Shown here: positions 1-8,251 of the stretch, piece by piece
How the letters are laid out: every line of letters starts with the position of its first letter
How positions within the stretch are numbered: the stretch's first letter is position 1
Origin: an uncultured Clostridia bacterium
GTDB lineage: Bacteria; Bacillota; Clostridia; TANB77; CAG-508
Reading direction: 5' to 3'
Length of the DNA: 39,663 nt
NCBI GenBank assembly: GCA_934120315.1
Contig: CAKOTX010000010.1
Location: 1 to 39,663 of the forward strand
Program-made: the position numbers and the translations under genes
Notes under the pieces: model-generated
The model's input: only the letters and a program-made list of their open reading frames with translations
Told to the model about the DNA's origin: nothing
The model's database searches: none

Positions 1-5
1 AAAAA

Positions 6-779
6 CTAGCATCCAATTATCTCGTAACCGTTGTCGGCGTAAATGATTTGCCCTGTTATACAATTTGACATTTTACTCAATAAAAACGTAGAAACATCAC
101 CAATTTGTGTGGTTGTTACATTTTTATGTAACGGTGCTTTTGCTTCAATAACATCTAAGATATTTCCAAAATCTTTAATGCCTCTTGCAGATAATGTTTT
201 TATTGGTCCTGCTGAAATTGCATTTACACGAATTTGTTCTTTTCCCAAGTTTTCTGCTAAATATCTTACGCTTGCCTCTAATGCAGATTTTGCAATTCCC
301 ATTACATTGTATCCTTCTATTACTTTTGTTGAACCATAATATGTCAAAGTAACTAAACTTGCGTTTTCGTTTAACATTTCCAACTCTTTTGCAGTTCTTG
401 CTGCTAGTACAAATGAATATGCACTAACTTCACATGCATGTAAATATCCTTCTTTGCTTGTTTGAATAAAATCATTGTGCAGATCTTCTGTAAATGCATG
501 TGCTATTGCATGTACAATTCCATCTATCTTTCCATTTTCTTCTTTTATTTTTTCAAAAGTTGCTTTTACTTGTTCATCATCTGATGCTTCATCTAAAAGA
601 TATACTTTACTTCCCTTGAATTCTGATACTAATTCTTCTATTTTTGCTTTATTCTCTTCTCCTTTACAAGTAAAAAGCAATTCAGCTCCATTTTCATATG
701 CAGATTTTGCAATTCCAAATGCTATGCTCCATTTGTTTCTGATTCCCATTATTAATATTTTTTTATTTTCTAATAACAT
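6..779 (-). CDS. fabI: Enoyl-[acyl-carrier-protein] reductase (NADH), FabI type
   Basis: Catalyses the last step of each fatty acid elongation cycle, reducing trans-2-enoyl-ACP in the cytoplasm. The 257-residue protein has the usual FabI length. Its N-terminal nucleotide site reads GIRNKWSIAFGIA (residues 12-24), close to the classical G-x-x-N-K-x-S-I-A-x-G-I-A. The divergent SDR catalytic pair is Y157-x6-K164, with a further Tyr at 147/148 where FabI has its second conserved Tyr. It is the last gene of the fab/acc operon in this window, 87 bases after accA. Many Clostridia carry the flavoprotein FabK instead and keep it near the front of the cluster, so a FabI at the tail is a local variation. 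An AGGAG-type site lies upstream of the ATG. Identification is firm. Confidence 0.95.
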   Translation of the reverse strand: MLLENKKILIMGIRNKWSIAFGIAKSAYENGAELLFTCKGEENKAKIEELVSEFKGSKVYLLDEASDDEQVKATFEKIKEENGKIDGIVHAIAHAFTEDLHNDFIQTSKEGYLHACEVSAYSFVLAARTAKELEMLNENASLVTLTYYGSTKVIEGYNVMGIAKSALEASVRYLAENLGKEQIRVNAISAGPIKTLSARGIKDFGNILDVIEAKAPLHKNVTTTQIGDVSTFLLSKMSNCITGQIIYADNGYEIIGC

Positions 780-866
780 TTTTAATCCACTCTCCTTTTT
801 ATAATCCTTTCATATCTTCTATTCTTTCTCTAAACTCTCATTTCAGCATTCCCCCGCCGAATTCTC

Positions 867-1652
867 TTATATCACAACATATTCTCCCATGTTCCTATAT
901 TTCTGATATCTACTCTCAACCAATTCCTCTGCAGATAATTTCTTAAATTCAGCCACACCATGCTCAATCTCTGCCTTCAAATCTTGGGCTGTTTGTTCAA
1001 ATGTTTTTTCCTCAACTATTTTATCAATAATATTTAATTCTAGCAAATCCTGGGCTGTTAATTTCATTTTTTCTGCCGCTTCTTTTGCACGTGATGCATC
1101 TTTCCACAAAATACTTGCATAACCTTCTGGAGATAAGATTGAATAGATTGCATTTTCTAGCATGATTACTTCATTTCCTACTCCAAGTGCTAAAGCTCCT
1201 CCGCTTGAACCTTCTCCTATTACAATTGCAATTACTGGCACTTTTAAACCTGATAATTGAAGCATTGATGATGCAATAGCTTCTCCTTGACCTTTTTCCT
1301 CTGCTTCTATTCCTGGATATGCTCCTTTAGTATCAATAAATGTGATAACTGGTCTATTAAACTTTTCTGCCTGTTTCATAAATCTTATGCCTTTTCTGTA
1401 ACTTTCTGGGTTAGGCATTCCAAAATTTCTTTCTATATTTTCTTTTGTGGTTCTTCCTTTTTGTTCTGCTATTACTGTAAAATTCTGATTACCTATTCTT
1501 GCAAGTCCACATACAATTGCCTTATCATCTTTTCCAGCTCTATCTCCATGTAATTCTATAAATTCATCAAATATTTTTTCAATATAATCTAATGATGTTT
1601 TTCTTTTTGGATCTCTTGCAATTTCGACTTTTTCCCATGCTGATTTCTCCAA
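867..1652 (-). CDS. accA: Acetyl-CoA carboxylase carboxyltransferase subunit alpha
   Basis: With AccD it moves the carboxyl group from carboxybiotin on AccB to acetyl-CoA, giving malonyl-CoA. The crotonase-like carboxyltransferase core is clear, with GDRAGKDDKAIV, FGMPNPESYRKG, the T-F-I-D-T-K-G-A-Y-P-G stretch and GEGSSGGALALGVG. Compared with the E. coli subunit it lacks about 60 N-terminal residues, as short Gram-positive forms do. Start choice: the frame is open to a GTG at 1659-1661, but that GTG touches the AGGAGG (1661-1666) with no spacing. A TTG at 1650-1652 sits 8 bases after it and one base past the accD stop, so TTG gives a 261-residue protein MEKSAWEKVEI. Probably translationally coupled to accD. 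Confidence 0.93.
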   Translation of the reverse strand: MEKSAWEKVEIARDPKRKTSLDYIEKIFDEFIELHGDRAGKDDKAIVCGLARIGNQNFTVIAEQKGRTTKENIERNFGMPNPESYRKGIRFMKQAEKFNRPVITFIDTKGAYPGIEAEEKGQGEAIASSMLQLSGLKVPVIAIVIGEGSSGGALALGVGNEVIMLENAIYSILSPEGYASILWKDASRAKEAAEKMKLTAQDLLELNIIDKIVEEKTFEQTAQDLKAEIEHGVAEFKKLSAEELVESRYQKYRNMGEYVVI

Positions 1653-1653
1653 T

Positions 1654-2508
1654 CTATTCACCTCCTAGTTGGTCTTTATGAAATTTAATTAATGTGCTTA
1701 ATGTATTTTTCATGTCTTTTCTTTCAACAATTTTGTCTATAAATCCATGTTCTAACAAAAATTCTGAAGTCTGAAAATCTTCTGGCAATGTTTGACCTAT
1801 TGTCTGCTCTATTACACGTTTTCCAGCAAAGCCAATCATTGCTTTAGGCTCTGCAAGTACAATGTCTGCAATACTTGCAAATGAAGCTGTAACTCCTCCA
1901 TATGTTGGATCTGTTAGAACAGATATGTACAATAATCCAGCATCATTTAGTTTTCTTATTGCTGATGTTGTTTTTGCCATCTGCATTAAAGACACTATTC
2001 CTTCTTGCATTCTTGCTCCACCTGATGTACAAAAGATTATAATTGGTAATTTTAATTCTATTGCTTTTTCTATTGAATAAGTAATTTTTTCTCCAACTAC
2101 AACTCCCATACTTCCCATCAAAAATCCACTATCCATTATGCAAATTACTACATCTTCTCCATTTATCTTTCCAGTACCACATCCAACTGCTTCTTGAATT
2201 CCTGTTTTTTCTCTTAATGCTTTTATCTTTTTAGGATAATCTTCTAGCCCTAACGGATTTGTTGTATCTATGTCTAAATCAAATCTTTTATAAGATCCTT
2301 CATCTAATATTGTTTCTAGCCTTTTATTTATATGCATTCTAAAATATGCACCACAATTAGGACAAATTGAATAATTTTCTCTTAAAGTTTCTTTATAAAT
2401 TATTTCTTTACATTTATCACATTTTATCCATTTTCCAATTGGAATATCTACTTTATTTGTTGCCCTTTTAGCCGTAGGCTCTCTCTTTTTTATTTTATCT
2501 ACTATCAT
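1654..2508 (-). CDS. accD: Acetyl-CoA carboxylase carboxyltransferase subunit beta
   Basis: Partner of AccA in the carboxyltransferase half of acetyl-CoA carboxylase. The 284-residue protein carries the characteristic N-terminal four-cysteine zinc ribbon (C30-x2-C33-x15-C49-x2-C52), then the crotonase-like core with GSMGVVVGEKI, the oxyanion-hole region TSGGARMQEG and DPTYGGVTASFA. Length and order of domains are those of bacterial AccD. It starts 11 bases after accC with a GAGGAAA ribosome site, and its stop falls just before the accA start, so the two subunits are likely made in equal amounts. Nothing is missing from the metal site or core. Confidence 0.95.
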   Translation of the reverse strand: MIVDKIKKREPTAKRATNKVDIPIGKWIKCDKCKEIIYKETLRENYSICPNCGAYFRMHINKRLETILDEGSYKRFDLDIDTTNPLGLEDYPKKIKALREKTGIQEAVGCGTGKINGEDVVICIMDSGFLMGSMGVVVGEKITYSIEKAIELKLPIIIFCTSGGARMQEGIVSLMQMAKTTSAIRKLNDAGLLYISVLTDPTYGGVTASFASIADIVLAEPKAMIGFAGKRVIEQTIGQTLPEDFQTSEFLLEHGFIDKIVERKDMKNTLSTLIKFHKDQLGGE

Positions 2509-2519
2509 TTTTATTTCCT

Positions 2520-3863
2520 CTATTTCAAAATTTCTTTTTCAATAAAAGAGGTATCAAAATTTCCTCTAATAAAATTTGGATTTTTTATAATCTTAAATAA
2601 GAAATCTATATTTGTATCCACACCTTCTATTACTGTTTCTTCTAAAGCTCGTTTCATTTTGCTGATTGCTTCATTTCTTGTGTCACCATGGGTAATTATT
2701 TTTGCAATCATTGAATCATAATTACTTGGTATTGTATAGCCTGAATATATTGCCGTATCAACTCTTACACCATTTCCTCCTGGTAAAATCACTCCTGTTA
2801 TTGTTCCTGGACATGGCCTAAAATTCTTAGCTGGATTTTCTGCATTTATTCTACATTCAATACTATATCCATTAAATTTGACATCTTTTTGTTTTATTTT
2901 TAATGGTTCTCCTGCTGAAATTCTTATTTGAGCTTTAACAATATCTATTCCTGTTATTTCTTCTGTTATCGGATGTTCTACTTGGATTCTTGTATTCATC
3001 TCCATAAAATAGAAGTTTTTATCACTATCTACTAAAAATTCAATCGTTCCACAGCTTGTATATCCTGATGCTTTTACTGCTTTAATTGCAGCTTCTCCCA
3101 TCTTGTTTCTTAATTTGTCATCTATTGCAGTTGAAGGTGTTTCTTCAATCACTTTTTGATTTCTTCTCTGTATTGAACAATCTCTTTCTCCTAGATGGAT
3201 TACATTTCCGTGCTCATCTGCTAAAATTTGGATTTCTACATGTCGAGGATTTTTTATGAACTTTTCTATGTATATTTCATCATCATTAAAAGAAAGTTTT
3301 GCTTCTTGCTTTACAATATTATAATTGCTTTCTAGTTCTTCTGGAATATTTACAATTCTTATTCCTTTTCCTCCACCTCCAGCAGCTGCTTTTAGCATAA
3401 CTGGATATCCTATTTCATTTGCAATTTTGATTGCATCTTTTAGTCCTTTTACACTTCCATCTGAACCTGGTATAACTGGAACTCCTGCATTTTTCATTAA
3501 TTCTTTTGCATTTGATTTGTTTCCCATCAATTCAATTACTTTATAATTTGGACCTATAAATTTTATATTAGATTCTTCACATATTTTTGCAAACTGGCTA
3601 TTTTCTGATAAAAATCCAAATCCAGGATGAATTGCATCAGCTCCTGTTATATTAGCTGCTTCTATTATATTTTTAAAGTTCAAATAGCTTTTACTAGAAT
3701 TTGCAGGGCCTATACATATAGCCTCATCAGCTAGTTTTACATGCATTGCATCTTTGTCTACTTCTGAATATACTGCAACTGTTTTTATATTCATTTCTTT
3801 ACATGCTCTTATTATTCTTACTGCTATTTCTCCTCTATTTGCAATTAATATCTTGTTTACCAT
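2520..3863 (-). CDS. accC: Acetyl-CoA carboxylase biotin carboxylase subunit
   Basis: ATP-grasp enzyme that carboxylates the biotin on AccB with bicarbonate and ATP. At 447 residues it has normal AccC length. The N-terminal domain begins KILIANRGEIAVRIIRACKE. The glycine-rich ATP loop KAAAGGGGKGIR, the RDCSIQRRNQKVIEE stretch and the FMEMNTRIQVEHP catalytic segment are all present, so it should be active. It lies 35 bases after fabZ with an AAAGGA site about 8 bases before the ATG. The pairing with separate AccB, AccA and AccD shows the four-subunit bacterial carboxylase rather than a fused one. Confidence 0.96.
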   Translation of the reverse strand: MVNKILIANRGEIAVRIIRACKEMNIKTVAVYSEVDKDAMHVKLADEAICIGPANSSKSYLNFKNIIEAANITGADAIHPGFGFLSENSQFAKICEESNIKFIGPNYKVIELMGNKSNAKELMKNAGVPVIPGSDGSVKGLKDAIKIANEIGYPVMLKAAAGGGGKGIRIVNIPEELESNYNIVKQEAKLSFNDDEIYIEKFIKNPRHVEIQILADEHGNVIHLGERDCSIQRRNQKVIEETPSTAIDDKLRNKMGEAAIKAVKASGYTSCGTIEFLVDSDKNFYFMEMNTRIQVEHPITEEITGIDIVKAQIRISAGEPLKIKQKDVKFNGYSIECRINAENPAKNFRPCPGTITGVILPGGNGVRVDTAIYSGYTIPSNYDSMIAKIITHGDTRNEAISKMKRALEETVIEGVDTNIDFLFKIIKNPNFIRGNFDTSFIEKEILK

Positions 3864-3898
3864 CTTTCTTTTCCTTTCCTATAAGCTCCCAAATGCCA

Positions 3899-4321
3899 TT
3901 ATACTATGGCAAATGTTAATTCGCCTTTAACAGCAATTTTTCCATCAACAGTGGCAATTGCCTCTCCTATTCCTATTGGTCCTTTTCTTTTAATTATCTT
4001 AACCTCTAATTTTAATCTATCTCCTGGAACAACTTGCTTTTTGAATTTCAAATTATTAATTCCACCAAATAATGCATTTCTTCCTTTATTTTCTTCCATT
4101 GATAGAATTGCTACTGCTCCTGTTTGTGCTAATGCTTCTACCATTAACACTCCAGGCATTATAGGATTTCCAGGGAAGTGACCTTTAAAATAATATTCAT
4201 CTGCACTTACATTTTTATAAGCAGTACAACTTTCTCCTGGCACAAATTGTTCTACCTCATCTATCATTAAAAATGGCTCCCTTTGAGGAATTATTTTTTT
4301 TATTTCTTCTTTATCTAACAT
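3899..4321 (-). CDS. fabZ: 3-hydroxyacyl-[acyl-carrier-protein] dehydratase FabZ
   Basis: Dehydrates 3-hydroxyacyl-ACP to trans-2-enoyl-ACP in the elongation cycle. The 140-residue hot-dog-fold protein shows the FabZ signature with catalytic H48 in GHFPGNPIMPGV and E62 in MVEALAQTGA. It lies between accB and accC, the usual place in Gram-positive fab clusters. An AGGAGG stands directly upstream of the ATG, and the gap to accB is 9 bases. No FabA-like isomerase is nearby, so unsaturated chain synthesis, if any, must use another enzyme or this protein; that last remark is inference. Confidence 0.95.
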   Translation of the reverse strand: MLDKEEIKKIIPQREPFLMIDEVEQFVPGESCTAYKNVSADEYYFKGHFPGNPIMPGVLMVEALAQTGAVAILSMEENKGRNALFGGINNLKFKKQVVPGDRLKLEVKIIKRKGPIGIGEAIATVDGKIAVKGELTFAIV

Positions 4322-4330
4322 AGTTTCCTC

Positions 4331-4774
4331 CTATTTTAATTTGAAAAGTGGCTTTCCATATTCAACTGCATCACCATCATTTAAACATACTTCTACTACT
4401 TCTCCATCAAATTCTGCTTCTATTTCATTCATTAATTTCATTGCTTCTATAATGCAAACCACTTGACCTTTCTTTACTTTATCTCCTATTTTTACAAACG
4501 CTTCTTTGTCAGGTGATGGTTTTGAATAAAATGTTCCTACCATTGGAGATTTTATTTCTTTATATTCTTCTTTTGGCTCTTCCTCTACATGTTGAGTAGT
4601 TTGAATTACAGGAATATTTGTAGGTTGCTGAGCTACAACTTGTTGTTGAACCGGTGCAACGGCAACATTCTTCTTCATACTTATTTTCATTCCCTCAGGA
4701 AACTCAATTTCTAATTCTTCTATATTAGATTTTCCCATGTCTTCCATCAATTGTTTTATTTTGTCATACTCCAT
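4331..4774 (-). CDS. accB: Biotin carboxyl carrier protein of acetyl-CoA carboxylase
   Basis: Carries biotin between the AccC and AccA/AccD active sites. In 147 residues it has an N-terminal helical part that should bind AccC, a flexible Gln/Pro/Val-rich linker (about residues 38-62), and a C-terminal biotinyl barrel. The biotin-accepting lysine is K113 in the motif EAMKLM. The hydrophobic thumb region around TFYSKPSPDKEAF is retained. The ATG directly follows the fabF stop, with a strong GAGGAGG site overlapping the fabF end, pointing to coupled translation. The biotin ligase gene in the same operon (7693-8238) is its evident modifying enzyme. Confidence 0.95.
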   Translation of the reverse strand: MEYDKIKQLMEDMGKSNIEELEIEFPEGMKISMKKNVAVAPVQQQVVAQQPTNIPVIQTTQHVEEEPKEEYKEIKSPMVGTFYSKPSPDKEAFVKIGDKVKKGQVVCIIEAMKLMNEIEAEFDGEVVEVCLNDGDAVEYGKPLFKLK

Positions 4775-6019
4775 TTATTTTTCCTCCTCATATTTCTTTA
4801 ATATGATACTTGCATTATGTCCTCCAAATCCCAAAGAATTTGACATTACAACATTTAAATTTGCACTTCTTAACTCATTTGGAACAATATCCAAATCACA
4901 TTCTTCGTCTATTACTTTATAATTTAATGTTGGTGGAACTAATTGTTCTTCAATAGCCTTTGTGCATATAAGAGCTTCAACTGCACCAGCAGCACCTAGT
5001 AAATGTCCTGTATTTCCTTTTGTTGAGCTTACCATTACCTTTTTACTTGTATCTCCTAATGCTTTTTTTATTGCTAGTGTTTCACACACATCATTTAAAT
5101 GTGTTGAAGTCCCATGAGCATTTATATAATCAATATCTTCTGGTTTTATGTTTGCATTTTCCATTGCTCTTACCATAGCTCTTGCAGCACCTTCTCCATC
5201 TGGAGCTGGTGAAGTAATATGATATGCATCAGATGTTGCACCATATCCTACAAGTTCTGCATATATTTTAGCCTTTCTTGCTTTGGCATGTTCTAATTCT
5301 TCTAAAACTACAACTCCTGCACCTTCTCCAATTACAAATCCGCTTCTCTCTTTATCAAATGGTATGCTTGCTCTATCTTTTTCAGTTGCATGTGTTAATG
5401 CCTTCATATTCTCAAATCCTGCTACACCAGACTGACAAATAGCCGCTTCGCATCCACCTGCCAAAATTACTTCTTCATATCCATCTTGTATATTTCTAAA
5501 AGCTTCTCCAATAGCATGTGTAGATGATGCACAAGCTGTAACTATAGAAATTGATTCTCCTTTTAATCCCAAATCTATTGCAACATTTCCAGCAGGCATA
5601 TTAGCAATTCCCATTGGTATAAACATTGGAGATACTCTATTATTTCCTTTTTCGTAATTGATTTCACATTGTTGTTGAATTGTAGTTAAACCACCTATTC
5701 CAGAACTTACAAAAACTCCTACATTATTAAAATCTGTATTTTCTGTTGTTATTCCACTATCTTTTAGTGCTTCTCTTCCAGCAATAATTGCAAATTGTGA
5801 ACTTTTATCTAATCTTTTAGCTTGTTTCATATCTAAATAATCTAATGGATTAAAATCTTTTACTTCTGCATCAAATTTAGTTTTAAAATTCTCAGCATTA
5901 AATAATTTGATTTCATCAACTCCACACTCTTTATTTTTTATTCCATTCCAAGTTTCATTTGCTGTTTTACCTATTGGTGTTATTGCACCTAAACCTGTTA
6001 TTACAACTCTCTTTTTCAT
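4775..6019 (-). CDS. fabF: 3-oxoacyl-[acyl-carrier-protein] synthase II (KAS II)
   Basis: Condensing enzyme that extends acyl-ACP with malonyl-ACP. The 414-residue thiolase-fold protein has the full Cys-His-His triad: C163 in TACASS, one His in NAHGTST (about 304) and one in KGNTGHLLGAAGA (about 341). That makes it a KAS I/II enzyme and not the Cys-His-Asn KAS III type. Its ATG shares one base with the fabG stop codon (TAATG), so the two genes are translationally coupled. No fabH is present in the operon, so chain initiation must be done by a KAS III elsewhere or by another route. Confidence 0.96.
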   Translation of the reverse strand: MKKRVVITGLGAITPIGKTANETWNGIKNKECGVDEIKLFNAENFKTKFDAEVKDFNPLDYLDMKQAKRLDKSSQFAIIAGREALKDSGITTENTDFNNVGVFVSSGIGGLTTIQQQCEINYEKGNNRVSPMFIPMGIANMPAGNVAIDLGLKGESISIVTACASSTHAIGEAFRNIQDGYEEVILAGGCEAAICQSGVAGFENMKALTHATEKDRASIPFDKERSGFVIGEGAGVVVLEELEHAKARKAKIYAELVGYGATSDAYHITSPAPDGEGAARAMVRAMENANIKPEDIDYINAHGTSTHLNDVCETLAIKKALGDTSKKVMVSSTKGNTGHLLGAAGAVEALICTKAIEEQLVPPTLNYKVIDEECDLDIVPNELRSANLNVVMSNSLGFGGHNASIILKKYEEEK

Positions 6020-6750
6020 TAAATCATTCCTCCATCAACCGAAATAACTTGCCCTGTAATATATGAGCTATCTTCTGAAGCTAAAAATTTTACTACATTT
6101 GCTACATCTTGAGGTGTTCCCATTCTTTTTAATGGAATATTTTTAGCAATTTCGTCTTTTACTTCTTGTTTTAATACATCTGTCATATTTGTTTCTATGA
6201 ATCCTGGTGCTACTGCATTTACTAAAATATTTCTTGATGCAACTTCTTTTGCCAAGCTCTTGGTAAATCCAATTATTCCTGCTTTTGATGCAGAATAATT
6301 TGTTTGACCTGCATTACCTGCAATTCCAACTACTGATGAAATATTTATAATTCTTCCATTTCTTGCTTTCATCATATATGAAATTATATTTTTAGTCATA
6401 TTAAATGTTCCTACTAAATTAACATCTATTACTTGCTTAAAATCCTCTTCTTTCATTCTTGCAAGCAACATATCTTTATTAATTCCCGCATTATTTACTA
6501 ATACATCTACTTTTCCAAATTCCTCAATTGCACTTTCTATCATTTGCTTGCAATCCTCAAAATTTGTTACATCCCCTTGTACAGTTAAGCATTTTACCTT
6601 TTTACTTTCAATCTCATTTTTTAATTGTTTTAGCTCATCATTTTCAGTTCTATAATTTAATACGATATTATAACCTTCATTTGCTAATGTTAAAGCAATT
6701 TGCTTTCCAATTCCTCTAGTTGCACCAGTTATCATTGCTACTTTATCCAT
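6019..6750 (-). CDS. fabG: 3-oxoacyl-[acyl-carrier-protein] reductase
   Basis: NADPH-dependent short-chain dehydrogenase that reduces 3-oxoacyl-ACP. Classical SDR features are complete in 243 residues: nucleotide motif TGATRGIG (8-15), NNAG at 86-89, and the catalytic set S139, Y152, K156 (YSASK). It has a strong AAGGAGGT site inside the fabD end and an ATG that touches the fabD stop. SDRs are functionally diverse, but position between fabD and fabF makes FabG the clear assignment. Confidence 0.96.
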   Translation of the reverse strand: MDKVAMITGATRGIGKQIALTLANEGYNIVLNYRTENDELKQLKNEIESKKVKCLTVQGDVTNFEDCKQMIESAIEEFGKVDVLVNNAGINKDMLLARMKEEDFKQVIDVNLVGTFNMTKNIISYMMKARNGRIINISSVVGIAGNAGQTNYSASKAGIIGFTKSLAKEVASRNILVNAVAPGFIETNMTDVLKQEVKDEIAKNIPLKRMGTPQDVANVVKFLASEDSSYITGQVISVDGGMI

Positions 6751-7692
6751 TTATTTTACCTCCTTCAAAACATTTTCCAATGTCTCACAATTACAAATAT
6801 TTAGAATTTTTATCTCTTTTTCAGTTGGCATTTTCTTTATAAATCCTGACAATGTCTTTCCTGGCCCAACTTCAATAAAAGTATCAACTCCAATATCTAA
6901 CATCTTTTGAAGTACTGCTGTAAATTTAACAGGACTTATTATGTGTTTTGCTAATATATCTCTAATATCATCTGTTTCTTTGTATTCTGTACCATCTATA
7001 TTTTTTATAACTGTATTATTAAATTGATGAAATTCCACTTTTTCCAAATCTTTTTTCAATGCTTCTGATGCTTCTTTTAATTTTTCTGTGTGGAATGGTC
7101 CTGATGTTTTTAGTTCTCTAACTTTTCTTGCACCTTGCTCTTTAGCAATAATCTCTGCTGTTTCCACACCAGCCTTATTTCCTGATATTACAATCTGACC
7201 TGGACAATTAAAGTTTACTGGAACCACAAAATTTTCTGTTGATTTCTCATTTGCTAATTTGCATACTTCAATAACCTTTTCTTCTTCCATACCAAGTACT
7301 GCCGCCATCAGCCATTCACCTTCTGGAACTAGTTTTTGCATATATTCACCACGTTTTTTTACTAATTGTATACCATCTTCAAAGCTTAATGCTCCACTAT
7401 TTATTAAAGCTGTATATTCTCCCAAACTTAGTCCACTTGAAACTTCTGCTTGGATTCCATTTTGTTTTAATATTTCTAAAATTGCTAAACTCATTGTCAA
7501 AATACAAATTTGTGTATATTGTGTTTGATTTAACAACTCTTCATTTTCAAATGTTATTTTAGCAACATCTATTCCTGTTAACTCTTGAACTTTTTTGTAT
7601 ACATCTTTTGCCACATCATATTTTTCATATATATCTTTTCCCATTCCTAGACTTTGTGCACCTTGACCTGGAAATAAGTATCCTATTTTCAT
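6751..7692 (-). CDS. fabD: Malonyl-CoA:ACP transacylase
   Basis: Loads malonyl groups from malonyl-CoA onto acyl carrier protein. The 313-residue protein has the N-terminal GQGAQ motif (9-13), the nucleophile S89 in GLSLGEY, R114 in KKRGEYM for binding the malonyl carboxylate, and the catalytic H201 in GPFHTEKL. Malonyl specificity is supported by that Arg. The ATG follows the birA stop without any gap, with an AAAGGA site about 11 bases upstream within birA. The acyl carrier protein it serves is not encoded in this window. Confidence 0.96.
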   Translation of the reverse strand: MKIGYLFPGQGAQSLGMGKDIYEKYDVAKDVYKKVQELTGIDVAKITFENEELLNQTQYTQICILTMSLAILEILKQNGIQAEVSSGLSLGEYTALINSGALSFEDGIQLVKKRGEYMQKLVPEGEWLMAAVLGMEEEKVIEVCKLANEKSTENFVVPVNFNCPGQIVISGNKAGVETAEIIAKEQGARKVRELKTSGPFHTEKLKEASEALKKDLEKVEFHQFNNTVIKNIDGTEYKETDDIRDILAKHIISPVKFTAVLQKMLDIGVDTFIEVGPGKTLSGFIKKMPTEKEIKILNICNCETLENVLKEVK

Positions 7693-8238
7693 CTATTTAT
7701 CAATCCTTTCTGATATTCTCTTTTCAAACCTATTACAAAACTCTTCTATAATTTTCATTCTATCTACATCAATTCCAAATTCATTTTTTATTGATGTTGC
7801 AATATCTTTTATTTCTGTATCAAACTTAGTTTGACATGTGTTTATTCCTATTCCAACAACAATATATTTTACAATATTGCCACTTACTTTGGTTTCTGAA
7901 AGTATTCCTCCCACTTTTTTTCCGTTGTAAAATATATCATTTGGCAATTTTATTTGAAGATTGACTTGATATAATTCTTTGAAAATGTCTAATATAATTT
8001 GTGCCATTTCAGTAGTTAAACCATCTAATTTATCAATCTCACAATTGATTTGTCTAAAAAACGAAAATGCAATATTATTAACTTCATCTGTATGCCATTT
8101 TCTCCCATGTGTACCTTTTCCATTTGTTTGTATGTCTGCAATTACAACAGTTTTATTGTCTATTTTATTTGCTTCAATCCTTCTCCAAATCTCTAATTGT
8201 GTTGAATCTATCTTATGATAGAAATATTGTTTGTACAT
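7693..8238 (-). CDS. birA: Biotin--[acetyl-CoA-carboxylase] ligase, minimal catalytic form
   Basis: Activates biotin with ATP and attaches it to the AccB lysine. The catalytic core is recognisable: GKGTHGRKW (40-48) matches the biotinyl-AMP loop, and KLPND (97-101) followed by GKKVGGIL matches the family KWPND...GKLAGIL region. At 181 residues it lacks the N-terminal winged-helix DNA-binding domain of repressor-type BirA and also stops before the usual C-terminal SH3-like domain. It should therefore be an enzyme only, unable to repress biotin genes; this is inference from the missing domains. It is 13 bases after the ligase gene and abuts fabD. Its place in the carboxylase operon fits a dedicated AccB modifier. 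Confidence 0.9.
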   Translation of the reverse strand: MYKQYFYHKIDSTQLEIWRRIEANKIDNKTVVIADIQTNGKGTHGRKWHTDEVNNIAFSFFRQINCEIDKLDGLTTEMAQIILDIFKELYQVNLQIKLPNDIFYNGKKVGGILSETKVSGNIVKYIVVGIGINTCQTKFDTEIKDIATSIKNEFGIDVDRMKIIEEFCNRFEKRISERIDK

Positions 8239-8251
8239 AGATTTCCTCTTT

